From positions 1 through 64,000 of the forward strand of contig CAJQUW010008930.1 in assembly GCA_907163375.1 (NCBI GenBank): a stretch of DNA of 64,000 nt, written 5' to 3'. This stretch comes from Prostheceraeus crozeri (Eukaryota > Platyhelminthes > Polycladida > Euryleptidae). Made by a program: the position numbers and the translations under genes. The notes under the pieces were generated by a model. That model worked only from the letters and a program-made list of their open reading frames with translations, did no database searches and was not told the DNA's origin. Position 1 is the stretch's first letter. Every line of letters begins with the position of its first letter. This document shows positions 54,518-64,000 of this stretch, in pieces.

Positions 54518-57500
54518 GTAAGATGGATGCCGTGGATAATCGCATCGCTCATAGCACCGATACCACACTAGGTGATTCAATAGAAGTTGTATTTATTGGT
54601 GAAGATCGAATGTCACTTTCGTTTTTCTATGTTTATTGTTTAAGTCTCTTCATTTCACACAATTCCTCAGCTTTTCGAATCTCCACAATTTTAGTACTAT
54701 CTTTGATTTCACATTCATTGTTGAACTGAAGGCGCAGTATGATAGAAAAATCATCCTATGCTGTGGTTTGATAGTACAAGCTATACAATATCCCTTGCTT
54801 ACACTAAGAATAGGAAAGAAATGCTCTATATTGCAAAGTTTTTTTGCAAGTAACCGCCAAAGGTTCTGCAAATGTACGTGAGGCTTCGCAATATGCTCTT
54901 GAGGGAATTTCATCAGAAGCTGAAGATTCTTCATGGAGATTTATGAGAATAATTCGTATGCTTCATGGTCCTCATCTTCGATTTGGCAAGCCTTGTTAAG
55001 ATTTTCAGAGATTGAGTTTGGTTGAATCTCGGAAAAAGACGGTCAATTCATTCGATAATGATTCAACCTAGAAATGGAAAATCTATAAGCAAACTGGCTG
55101 TATTTGATGATTTTTTGGTTAATTGAATTGAATGCGTTGTGAGCATCCACTTGTAAAATGCCATGGCTGTCTGCATGGTTGTCAAGCAAGTCAACTGCTT
55201 CATGTACAATTGCCTCGCAACCTGACTTTTGACCAGCAAAAAGTTGCATGTTACCCTCACTTATTGGAATATGCTTTCTGAGAATCTTGAAACTGCATTA
55301 GTCATGATTTTATTTAATTTCCCAGTGTCTTTTGATTATAGAAACAGACGACAGGCCATTAGGGCTGTAGGGCTTTGAAGGAAGTCACTTATCTCAGACG
55401 TGCACAATTGCTTTGTCATTTCAGCGATTGATCCTCTCAATTCTTTTCTATATTTCTATACATATGACAAATATTACCCCTATCATTATTCGCCAATCAT
55501 CTGGTGTTCCTGGAGAAGCACCTCAAACCGTTTGATATTCAACGCTCATTCTCGTATTGTTTTTATTTTTGAAGTCGGAAATCACGACTTTTTGAGTACA
55601 TAATGCATAGCTTAATTATGAATTTGACCGAATAAAGTCAGGTGCTTGTGATTCCCCTGAAATTCTCTTACTGCATGAATGTCTAAAGATTCGTCACGCT
55701 TTAAAATTTCGGGTCGGATTTGGGTTGCATTCGAACAATTGCAGGGTTAGAATCGGGCTCAGGTTTATCTGTTCGGATTGAGTCAAGTTTCATGACGACC
55801 TCACTCCTGTAGTTAACATGTGTATAGTTCCAAAAAGCTCGTGATTGTTAAAAGAAGCTCGTTATTATTTGATGTAATGTTAAGGTACTATCACTCGCAG
55901 CTAGATGAATATAGTAAAAATCACACTAGTAAGGAGAGAAAGTTACTTTATCCTTCAGGCGGTCATAATCATGATGACTCATCATTCATGAAGCTTGCTT
56001 CTGGATATTTTTCTTTCGCTTTCTGGTTGTTTTATTTTGAAGTGTCTTTATTTTCATCTCTATAACAATTTGATGGTGCCATTGACTATGTCTTACATTA
56101 TCATTTTTCTAAGAACATTGGAAATATCTTCATTTGATTTCTACTCAGTCAATTTCAATATATTTTTAATGGTCGAACACTCAGACAATGTTTCTTCAAT
56201 TTTCTCTTTTTTCCATAGATTTAGTATTCTCCACTTTTTTCTTATATTCTGATGTTTTCTATTTTGCTGAATTTCGATGCAACTGAAGAGTTGGTACTGT
56301 CATAATAAATTGTGAGTATATCTGCTATTAGATGAATTTGTTTTGCAACCTCATTCACGTGATATTTGCTGACTGATCCTTCAGACAAATCATTTATATC
56401 AATTCCTTGTTTCTTTTGGAATCTTCATACTTAACTTTCGGCATGTGTTTGACCTCCGTGATGAACTTTCACATCTACATGCAGTGATAGTGAAAAATTT
56501 TAACGAACTTTCGCTTGGCACCTGGCGGTGACATGAAATTATCGAAATGCAACTTCCATTGTAGTATGCCAAGTGAGTGCATCATCTTTCCTCAATTGTT
56601 TCTTTTTGTTACAGGACTCGTATCAAAACTCATCGGGTGGTCCTCCATCCTCACAGGGTCGAAATAACCCTCGTGTTCAGGAATTAAGATCTCAAGTTGG
56701 AGAAGTTTCGGACATCATGAGAGATAATATCGACAGAGTGATGCAGCGTGGTGAAAATTTGGATAATTTGGTTGATCGTGCAGAAGAAATGCATGCATCA
56801 GTGAGTTATCATCTTGCTGTTAAAGCATCCGACATGAAAATAGCAATCAGAGCAATCCATTATCGTTATAAAAAGTAATTTTTAGCGAATAATTTCATGA
56901 GCTGTGGTCTAAATAATTGAAGTTCGAGAACTTAAGGCAGACAAAATGTCATCTGCTTATTGCTAATTTTATTCACTGATGTCATTTTGGCTCCATTCCA
57001 GTCTTTGGACGGCAATTTTCAATTCCTAGACCAGCTTAATGAATAATATTGGTTATTCATCAGTTGCTATTCACTATTGAAGAGCCAGCTAATAGTTTTA
57101 CTTATTTTCTCGATGACAATGTCATTGAAATGTCAAAATTGAAACCAATTGGATAAGAAAGGTACTCATAACGACTCAGTTAGTTTTGAGTCCAGTAGAA
57201 ATAACGCCATCAATGACTTAGTCTAAATATTGAATAGTTACCTGCAAAAGTAAGTTGTATAAAGTTAGAAATATTTTTATACAAGGCGGATATTATTGCA
57301 ATTGAGTAAGCATAAGCTTTTGAGATCTTAGAGATTAAACAAGTAACAGAAAATTAAACAGGAAACAGTAAATCGCTAAAGAGTAATTTTCGGCAGCTCA
57401 TTTGCATCCTGTCCTTTTGTCTCACAAGTAAAATGTAATGTTTTTCATGCAAGTGGTGTCTTAAGATACTTGATTCTTGATAAGACAATTTCAAATAGAT

Positions 57501-60500
57501 TTTTCAGATAGAAAATGCAATTTACTAATTGCGTATTACCTAAGTTCTGTTTTATTTGTTAACATGGTTTCCATCTATTTAAGCTTTGTCTTCCTTTGTG
57601 CATTTCCAACTTTCAACTTCATTTCAACTTTTCAAATGCATTTGAGTATAATTTTTGTTATCTTGTGAGCATCGACACACTTATGAATATGAACGAGGAG
57701 AATTATTCAAGTATATACTATAAAATGCAAGCCGGTATTGTCATCAAATAAATCATCTGTTATGTAAAATTATCCGGATACAAATTTGGAAGAATTTCCA
57801 GAGAGCTATAAGTTTCCTTATGTCATATATTTTGTATCTTAGATCCATCGAGTGCTCATATCCTTAGATCAATCAATGTAGTAAGTGGAACGAGTTGACT
57901 TTTTTTGCAAAACTGTTGCATGTATGTGAATATGATGAAATCTCTGATTTTACCCATACTGTGAAATGATGTAAATGAATACTATCTTGGTGTTTAAAGT
58001 TCATTATTTTGTCTGGATCTGTCTGAAGTAATCGAGTGATCTGTGTATTAATAATTTCAGTGATTTTGGTTGACTTTAGATCACACCTTCACATATCAGC
58101 GTCTTCATAGCATAATCGTCAGCTGGTTCCACTGTATGTATCGTTTTATCTGGAGTTCCGCAAGACCGAAACATTGATGGGGGATAGTTGTTTGGATAAT
58201 TCATGCATAAGCTATCAATTGAATTTCTAAATGGGAATTATGGATTGGATTTACGCGTTTAAACACTGTTTGGATTAACTCAAATTCGAGTGAACTTTCA
58301 TGTTTAATTGAGAATTCCACCTGTTAATGCTGTTTAGTTCCATCAAATAAAAATTATTATTCACACAAAAATTTATGTTTCTCTCTGGTAAATTATTTAG
58401 AAATAAGCTTCAGACGTCTTTTCTGAGTCGATGTTGACCAACTTCAATGCTCAAGTTGAACGGAATTATCGTTGCGCTGAAGAGAAATCAACAAAATGTA
58501 CATAATATTATGTATAAAAATACATTTTGTTAATGAAGCTGTTGTTGATTTAAATGAAACAAATATTTCCACTAAGACAGAATCCTTCTAGTAGAAACAA
58601 CTGTAACTTTTAAGTTTTGGTCAAAATATTATGAAATTAGAAATTTGCGTTATAAGAGAAAAGATATAAGATGGAAACGCAAGGAGATATTCGACCTTGC
58701 AGCGCCAAGTACTGCCATAGAATTGAAAGAGACATCGCTTTTCTATTCCCTGAAAATGTGTTGTTGAGGTATCGATTTAGAGGCAGAAAACTTGAAGTGT
58801 AAGAGCATCTAATTTCATGCCAAATTTTGAATATTGAGAACGCCACTTACCAATCTCGAGGAAATATCATGTTATGCCGTGTGTTTATAGGGCTTGCTTC
58901 GGCTGATTTGAATGCATGTAGCACAACGAATATAATGTGAATTGATAGCATATGAGAATAAAATTTTGAATATTATGTCAATTAGAATGTCATGACGCCA
59001 TTGAATCTGTAGTTGAATATGCGTCAATATGTGACATCTACCTTTCCATCCCTCGCCACGCGGCTTGTTGAAAACAGGCATTTAGATTCGCCACTTCCAG
59101 TGTAATTGGGCCTGAAGGAATACACGTAGCTGTAGCTATATGTGTGGTAGAGCCACTCTCTGGGTAGAAAGGCATGATATAAATACAGCGAACAATTGTA
59201 AATGACAAAATGCATTTACTTCGAAACAGCGATTCCTTGTTCGTCATTGAATTGCTCAATTTTTTCGAATTATTTGTCACTGAATTTGCCCTTATGAATT
59301 GTGGGCAAATTGTTCCTCATTGGCTCAATTTTGTCCGCAAATTTATATAAATATGCAGTGTAGTTCAACCATGGATGGCATTAGCTTAGCTAAGTTTGAC
59401 CCACTTCAGAAATTTTAAAGTGTGTCATGAATAGCTTGGTGTGGATGAAATACTAATCGAATCAAGTGCGCTTGTTTGTGGCAACATTTAATGTACTGTT
59501 GCATTTTTTAACAGATTAATCGCGGATTTTTCCCTTTGCCAAACATGTTTGACTTGAAATTTCTTCTGTATGCACCACTCATACGCAAGGCGCATAGGAT
59601 TGAGCAAATTTTGCACATTTGATGCACTTGTATCATGCCGATATGCTGGCTGTTCTATGATTTTTAGAACTGCTCAAAATTCATGGCTTCAGAAATTCTT
59701 TGAATTCATTGAATTCGTGGCCTAGGCTCTATTCAGAAGTGCTTTATTTCTTAACAATAAATTAATCACAATACTTATATAAGTATTCAAGTGACATATA
59801 GCGGCGCAAAACAGGAAAGAATGACAGCGATATCGCCTGTGAATCATCTAATCAGCAAATAGCATGATCTGATAGTGTCAACTGTTGAAAAACGTCATTC
59901 ATATTGTGCTTTATCTACTTGCACATTGAAATTTCAATGATTCAGATCTTGTAGGCAGTTGTCGCAGCCTTGTATTCTAATGCATTTTACTTCCTTTCCA
60001 TCGACATGCGAATAACATATTTTCGTTCAACTCTAAAATCTATTCTTTCTATTCTGAAGAAAAACATTGACGATAGGATAAGGTTATCTGCTCAACAACA
60101 AAAGAGTATCAATTTTAAAGTAAATAGTCAACGTAAAGCTGATATAAGACCTTAGTCAGTGTACTACGGCGATACGTCGTTGATCTTCGAAAGAAATATG
60201 ACAATATCTGTTGAATTGACAAGATATTCAACGAATCAACGAAGTCCAATAGTGGAAGATCAATGACTTTATATTCTTATAATGATTTATTATCCACTAT
60301 CATTGAGAATGCGCGTTTTCTTGCAGATGATAGAAATTGTCTGCCGATTGATTTTCATTATCGCCCATCGCCAACAAACGGCTAGCTACACAGACAATAA
60401 AGCTTTTATGCAGAGCATTTTGCCATGACCCTCCCATGTGGGAATGGACCTAAACACACTCATTCCCATTTTCAGGCCTATTCTAGATTCTCAGGACTCG

Positions 60501-63500
60501 ACCAAAAGACGAATTAATCAAGCTCTAAGCTAGCAGGCCTTCTGAAGAGATAAAATGATAAGGAGATTAGGAAATCTGATCAACAATGTAATGACATACT
60601 TTTTCACTGTATGCACCAATGCAAACTAAGGAAGAATGTTGACACAAAGATCGAAAATATTTGCGGTCTTCGAGATGTATGTATTAAAAGAATGAGAGGA
60701 TCAATCGAGATGATAAAGCAAGGAGCGATTGAGTCTTTAGAAAGTTAAAACAATAAATAATACGAGGAATTTGAGTTCGTCTTGTTCGTGTTTACAGAGG
60801 ACATTGCGAAGATGGACCAAAATCATGTAGAAAATATCCTGCCAACTGAACAAACGAAATTACTGAGATATAATACGTCTGTACAACATAGGCTTAATTG
60901 AAATCCACATCCGTGCTTTATAACATCAAGCTCAATACCATATTCCCATGTTTAGTATCGTTCAAACGTTCTCCTCTATTATCATGCGTATTGATCAGAC
61001 AATGTATCCGGACTTAGGGAAATGATTTTCTAAAGTTTGCAAGTTAAAAATGATCTCGTAGGATGACTAGCCGTACACCTTAACATGGAGAGGATGATTA
61101 ATTTGGGTATTGTTCTACTAAAAGTATTCGCACACTGTCGCTTCCAGAAGCTGCTTCGTAGGGACCATCATATACGATTCACGATTCAGTATTACCATAC
61201 CTTTAATGTGTAGATGAAATCGAGGCAAGCTATCGGCTTGTCAACTGAATCGCTTAGTGGAAAGGCCATTATTTTTTCACTTCGTGTCTAATTCCCTCGA
61301 ATGACAACTTTGTACAGTCGACATTGACATCAAGACGATGACAACGAAGGGACAAAATGTTTAGATGTTTGAACCGGAAGCTCTATATTCGCTTTGGTGA
61401 ACATCGAAAAAACTTTCGATATGGTCCAAAGGGATCTGATGGCTTGGGGATTGCGTAAGGCTGATGTGGATGAGTTGAGAATGCTGTGATGATCCTGTAT
61501 CACAACTCACCAACGTCGGTGCATATGCACTCAGCGTACAGTGAGCCCTTTGGCATGAGCTGTGGACTTCATCAAGGGTCAGTACTGAGTCCATTGCTAT
61601 TTGTTTTGGTAATGGATGCGATCTCATCCGAAATAAGTGGTAGTTTTCCGTTCGAGGCACTTTATGCTGATAACCTAGAACTGTGGCAGAGAGTGAGACA
61701 GAGCTTCGTCTAAAATTAAAAGCATGGAAGGATTTCCTGTCGAAGAAAAGCTTGAATGTTATTCAAAAGAAAACGAAAGTAATCCGCTCCACACAAAGAC
61801 CCATCGGCCCTTCAACTCGGCCAGTTTCCCTGCAGTACTTGTCGAAAAGGTGTCGGCTCCTATTCTGTCCAGTGCATCGTTTGCCACTCATGGACGCACA
61901 AGAGATGTAGCGGAGTTTGAGGGAGCCGAGCCTCACTTGAGTCATCCTTCATGTGTAAACCCTGTCAAGGCCAAATGCACTCTTTTTCAACCAAAAGTGA
62001 AGAACAACTCTGTCCAATTTCAGTGGCGGGTATCACACCTATCAAGCTCTGAGCAGATTTTGCTACCTTGGTTACATGATGGAATCCGGTATTGTTTCAG
62101 GAGTGCATTATCTGCTCAATCTGGCTGCCGAAAGTTTCGTGAGTTGTCGCCATTTCTAACATCGAGGGCGACTCCTTTATGGATGAAAGGCCAAGTGTAT
62201 GACGCGTGTGTGAGGTGCATGGTATACGGCAGTGAAACATAATCCATGAAAGTCGAAGATCAGCAAAGAATGATGACAGCAGAACGCAGAATAATTCGAT
62301 GGATGATGGGTGTATCTTTAAAGGACAGGTTCGCCTCTTCCATGCTTCTCCAGTTTCTTGGAATCGAAGACATCAAGAGCGTCGCAAAAATGAATCGTCT
62401 TAGATGGTTCGGGCATGTTCTCCGGAGGCCAGAGGATAACTGTGTCAAGAAGGCGTATTGCATGGACCTACCGTGGACAACGCTGAGAATTTTCCCTAAG
62501 ACGTGGCGCAAAACGGTGCTTGCTGATTGAGGGGAGCTTGGCCTGAAGGAGAGTGATGCTGCAAACCGTGAATTGTGGAGAAAATCCATTGCGAATAACC
62601 GCCCTCCCCTGCGAAGAATGGATAGTAGTCGTAGAACGAGAAAGTAAGAAGTAAAAGTAAGCTTAGAAGCACTCCGACTCAGTTTCCTGGGTTAAACTTG
62701 AAATGTATAATTTCATATACATATTTAGGTCTACTTTATAACTGAAATGGACAATTGATTTGCCGTTTCAACCTTTAACAAATGCACAAGTTTAGAATGT
62801 TCCTGGTATATTGCTTTCATTTCGGGTTTTTTCCTAGGAAGGCTTTACCAAGATCATTTTGCACGAGAACTATTTTGACTTGATATCATGAAGAGTTGTG
62901 AATAATTTTGTAAATATCTGTATTTCTGGATAGTAGACTTAAGTCTATGTGGAACAAATATTTTACAACTCAAGTTTGAGACATTCAAGTAGGTCTACAT
63001 CTAAAAGATGGACATTTATGGGTGGTTGTATGATATTTTTCATGATATGGGACTGTTCAATATTTGAAGTTCATGTGGCGTTGGTTAATGACCAGTCCCA
63101 TTAACAATGACGTAGGCAAAATCAATTATATGTGCCCTTTTAAAAGAGAAGCTCAAATAGCGACAGTTTCCAGCATTAATTAAGAATCAATTTCTAGTGC
63201 GAGGACCATTCAGCTATTAAGAATTTGATGTATGCAAAAAATGAAATAAACAATAACCAATTTTAAATACTCATTGATTTTCTTCGCTCGACATAATGCA
63301 TGCAATTAGTAATGCAGGATATTGTTTCTATTCATTGAAGCTATCTTCTATTCCAGTCTCAGCAGTTTCAAAAGACATCTGCTCGAGTTCGACGTAAAAT
63401 GTGGTGGGAAAATCTACGGATGAAGATAATCCTCGGAGTTGTTATATCGGTAGTCATCTTAGTCATTGTGCTCATCATTTTGTTTTCTACAGGGGTCCTT

Positions 63501-63581
63501 CCACCAAAATCTGGAGGCAGCAGTGGTGGAAATCCGAAAACCACTGCCCGTCCAAGCTTGCCTCCTACCACTAAACCATAA
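54500..63581 (+). CDS. R-SNARE of the VAMP/synaptobrevin family (VAMP8/VAMP2-like)
   Basis: This is a vesicle-anchored R-SNARE, which zippers with Q-SNAREs to fuse vesicles with target membranes. Certain exons are 56615-56800 and 63357-63581; the likely start is the micro-exon 54500-54517, all phase 0. That gives about 142 residues. A Ser/Gly/Pro/Gln-rich N-terminus is followed by the SNARE motif from NNPRVQELRSQVGEV through DRAEEMHAS|SQQFQKTSARVRRK. The zero-layer arginine is in VMQRGENL. The membrane-proximal MWWENLRMK and one helix (about IILGVVISVVILVIVLIIL) follow. A luminal Gly/Pro/Thr-rich tail of about 28 residues is longer than usual. The RGENL wording and tail lean to VAMP8, while the WW-N-KM junction is shared with VAMP2. 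The intron between the two main exons is 6.5 kb. Confidence 0.85.
54518..56614 (+). other. Proposed R-SNARE intron 1
   Basis: About 2.1 kb with a reverse-transcriptase remnant (55020-55325, minus strand) and otherwise nothing recognised. Confidence 0.4.
55020..55325 (-). pseudogene. Reverse-transcriptase fragment of a non-LTR element
   Basis: On the minus strand a frame gives QLFAGQKSGCEAIVHEAVDL followed by GILQVDAHNAFNSINQ, the RT fingers and palm motif A with its aspartate. Upstream, with stops, an IMTNAVSRFSESIF-like stretch precedes it. It is a short decayed piece of a LINE-like RT. Confidence 0.65.
56615..56800 (+). CDS. R-SNARE exon: N-terminus and most of the SNARE motif
   Basis: The exon lies between acceptor TTTGTTACAG and donor GCATCA|GTGAGT, 62 codons, phase 0 at both ends. 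It encodes DSYQNSSGGPPSSQG and then the SNARE heptads with the zero-layer arginine in MQRGENL. Confidence 0.88.
56801..63356 (+). other. R-SNARE intron 2 (6.5 kb)
   Basis: GT-AG intron. It holds a decayed LINE at about 61385-62660; otherwise no supported feature. A possible minus-strand exon near 59.0-59.3 kb was considered and not accepted. Confidence 0.7.
61385..62660 (+). pseudogene. 5'-truncated LINE reverse transcriptase, decayed
   Basis: Across several frames the plus strand reads NIEKTFDMVQRDL (RT motif A), CGLHQGSVLSPLLFVLVMDA and LYADNLELW. In the last of these, the catalytic YADD is YADN. A K-rich thumb and a ruined cysteine region come next, then FRELSPFLTSRATPLWMKGQ, RIIRWMMGVSLKDR and RLRWFGHVLRRPEDNCVKKA. 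The order is that of the RT and C-terminal region of non-LTR retrotransposons common in marine animals. The 3' end near 62640-62660 has an AAGTAAGAAGTAAAAGTAAG tail, typical of LINE insertion. The clade was not settled. Confidence 0.82.
63357..63581 (+). CDS. R-SNARE last exon: end of SNARE motif, membrane anchor, stop
   Basis: The exon follows acceptor CTATTCCAG. It encodes SQQFQKTSARVRRK, the MWWENLRMK linker, one long membrane helix and a luminal tail STGVLPPKSGG... ending in TTKP. The number of residues across the exon join equals that of vertebrate VAMPs, which supports the join. The stop is TAA at 63579-63581. Confidence 0.9.
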   Translation, partial: SQQFQKTSARVRRKMWWENLRMKIILGVVISVVILVIVLIILFSTGVLPPKSGGSSGGNPKTTARPSLPPTTKP

Positions 63582-64000
63582 TTTTGAAAACACTTTTCCA
63601 TCTTGTTTCGCTACCTATCTTTATCATTTCCGTACACAGATTTACAAACAAATTTCTTGAAATTTCTAATCGTGATGGTAAAGTGTCCTTGATGTATTTT
63701 TTCTAATGTTTCTGCGAAATTTTCGAATACAGAATTGATTAATGTCCCATTGCATGTAGTTTTCATTCGCCTCTGCATCGAACGCGCAATTTTTATCTAT
63801 TCTGCATGTGTCATCCGGTGCTGGGTAAACACGTGAAACATCGACTAAAAGTGATCGATGGCGTTCACGCAAAAAATGCTATGCTGTATAGGCTAATGAA
63901 GGGCAGAAATTATTCAAAAACAGTTTGTCTAAGTTCACAGATTTCGTTAATGATTCAGGACATTGTCACGAACCGATTATGCCGCTCGTTATTTATTCTA
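63582..64000. other. Region after the R-SNARE gene
   Basis: No clear AATAAA was found. A minus-strand frame at 63666-63872 (68 codons, two cysteines) looks somewhat protein-like and could be an edge exon of another gene, but I have no further support. Confidence 0.3.

Noticed and set aside
59038..59280. Minus-strand frame with donor-like AAAG|GTAGAT, and another donor at about 58857
   Set aside because: A nested gene in the R-SNARE intron was considered, but joining through the only acceptor seen (near 58910) leads quickly to a stop.
63666..63872. 68-codon minus-strand frame with two cysteines near the right edge
   Set aside because: It could be a last exon of another gene, but there is no acceptor, poly(A) signal or family match to support it.

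Overview
The window is nuclear DNA of an invertebrate animal, most likely marine, but I cannot name the species. The evidence is two spliced animal genes with canonical GT-AG introns, a low overall GC content, a dense and varied load of animal transposons, and scattered 'TAGGCCTA'-type words common in marine invertebrate genomes. There are no prokaryotic operons, tRNA or rRNA genes, or CRISPR arrays.

Layout. (1) 1-4620 is a very AT-rich block of virus-derived genes, cut off by the left window edge. It holds a protein-primed type B DNA polymerase fragment, a conserved protein of unknown function, a putative minor-capsid (penton-like) protein, an intact A32/FtsK-type packaging ATPase, and an intact two-membrane-segment protein preceded by a 38-residue ORF. 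The first three are broken by frameshifts or a stop. The set fits an endogenised Polinton/Maverick or adintovirus-like element; hexon, protease and integrase are not in view. (2) 5.1-6.3 kb is an unrecognised two-frame gene with a threefold tandem repeat and poly(A) signal behind it. (3) 6.3-9.5 kb holds hAT-like debris, including a BED-finger exon. (4) 9709-32101, minus strand, is a complete MFSD8/CLN7-type lysosomal transporter gene. I reconstructed it from eight phase-compatible coding exons giving a 524-residue product. Its introns carry a pogo/Tigger MITE, a Penelope-like retroelement, two decayed Tc1/mariner transposons, two hAT-type elements and a SINE. (5) 32.3-43.2 kb is intergenic, with MITEs, a nearly intact Ty3/Gypsy retrotransposon (37332-41785) nested in an older inverted-repeat element, and an internally deleted TTF-finger hAT. 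(6) 46337-51067, minus strand, is a very young LTR retrotransposon with 423-bp LTRs, a perfect 5-bp target duplication and a textbook -1 ribosomal frameshift signal between gag and protease. (7) 54.5-63.6 kb, plus strand, is an R-SNARE (VAMP/synaptobrevin-like) gene with a likely micro-exon start, two clear exons and a 6.5-kb intron containing a decayed LINE.

The two host genes are both endolysosomal or membrane-traffic genes, but nothing in the sequence links them functionally; they lie in tail-away positions about 22 kb apart, separated by transposons. All exon joins were made by eye from splice consensus, phase match and family resemblance, without transcript or database support.
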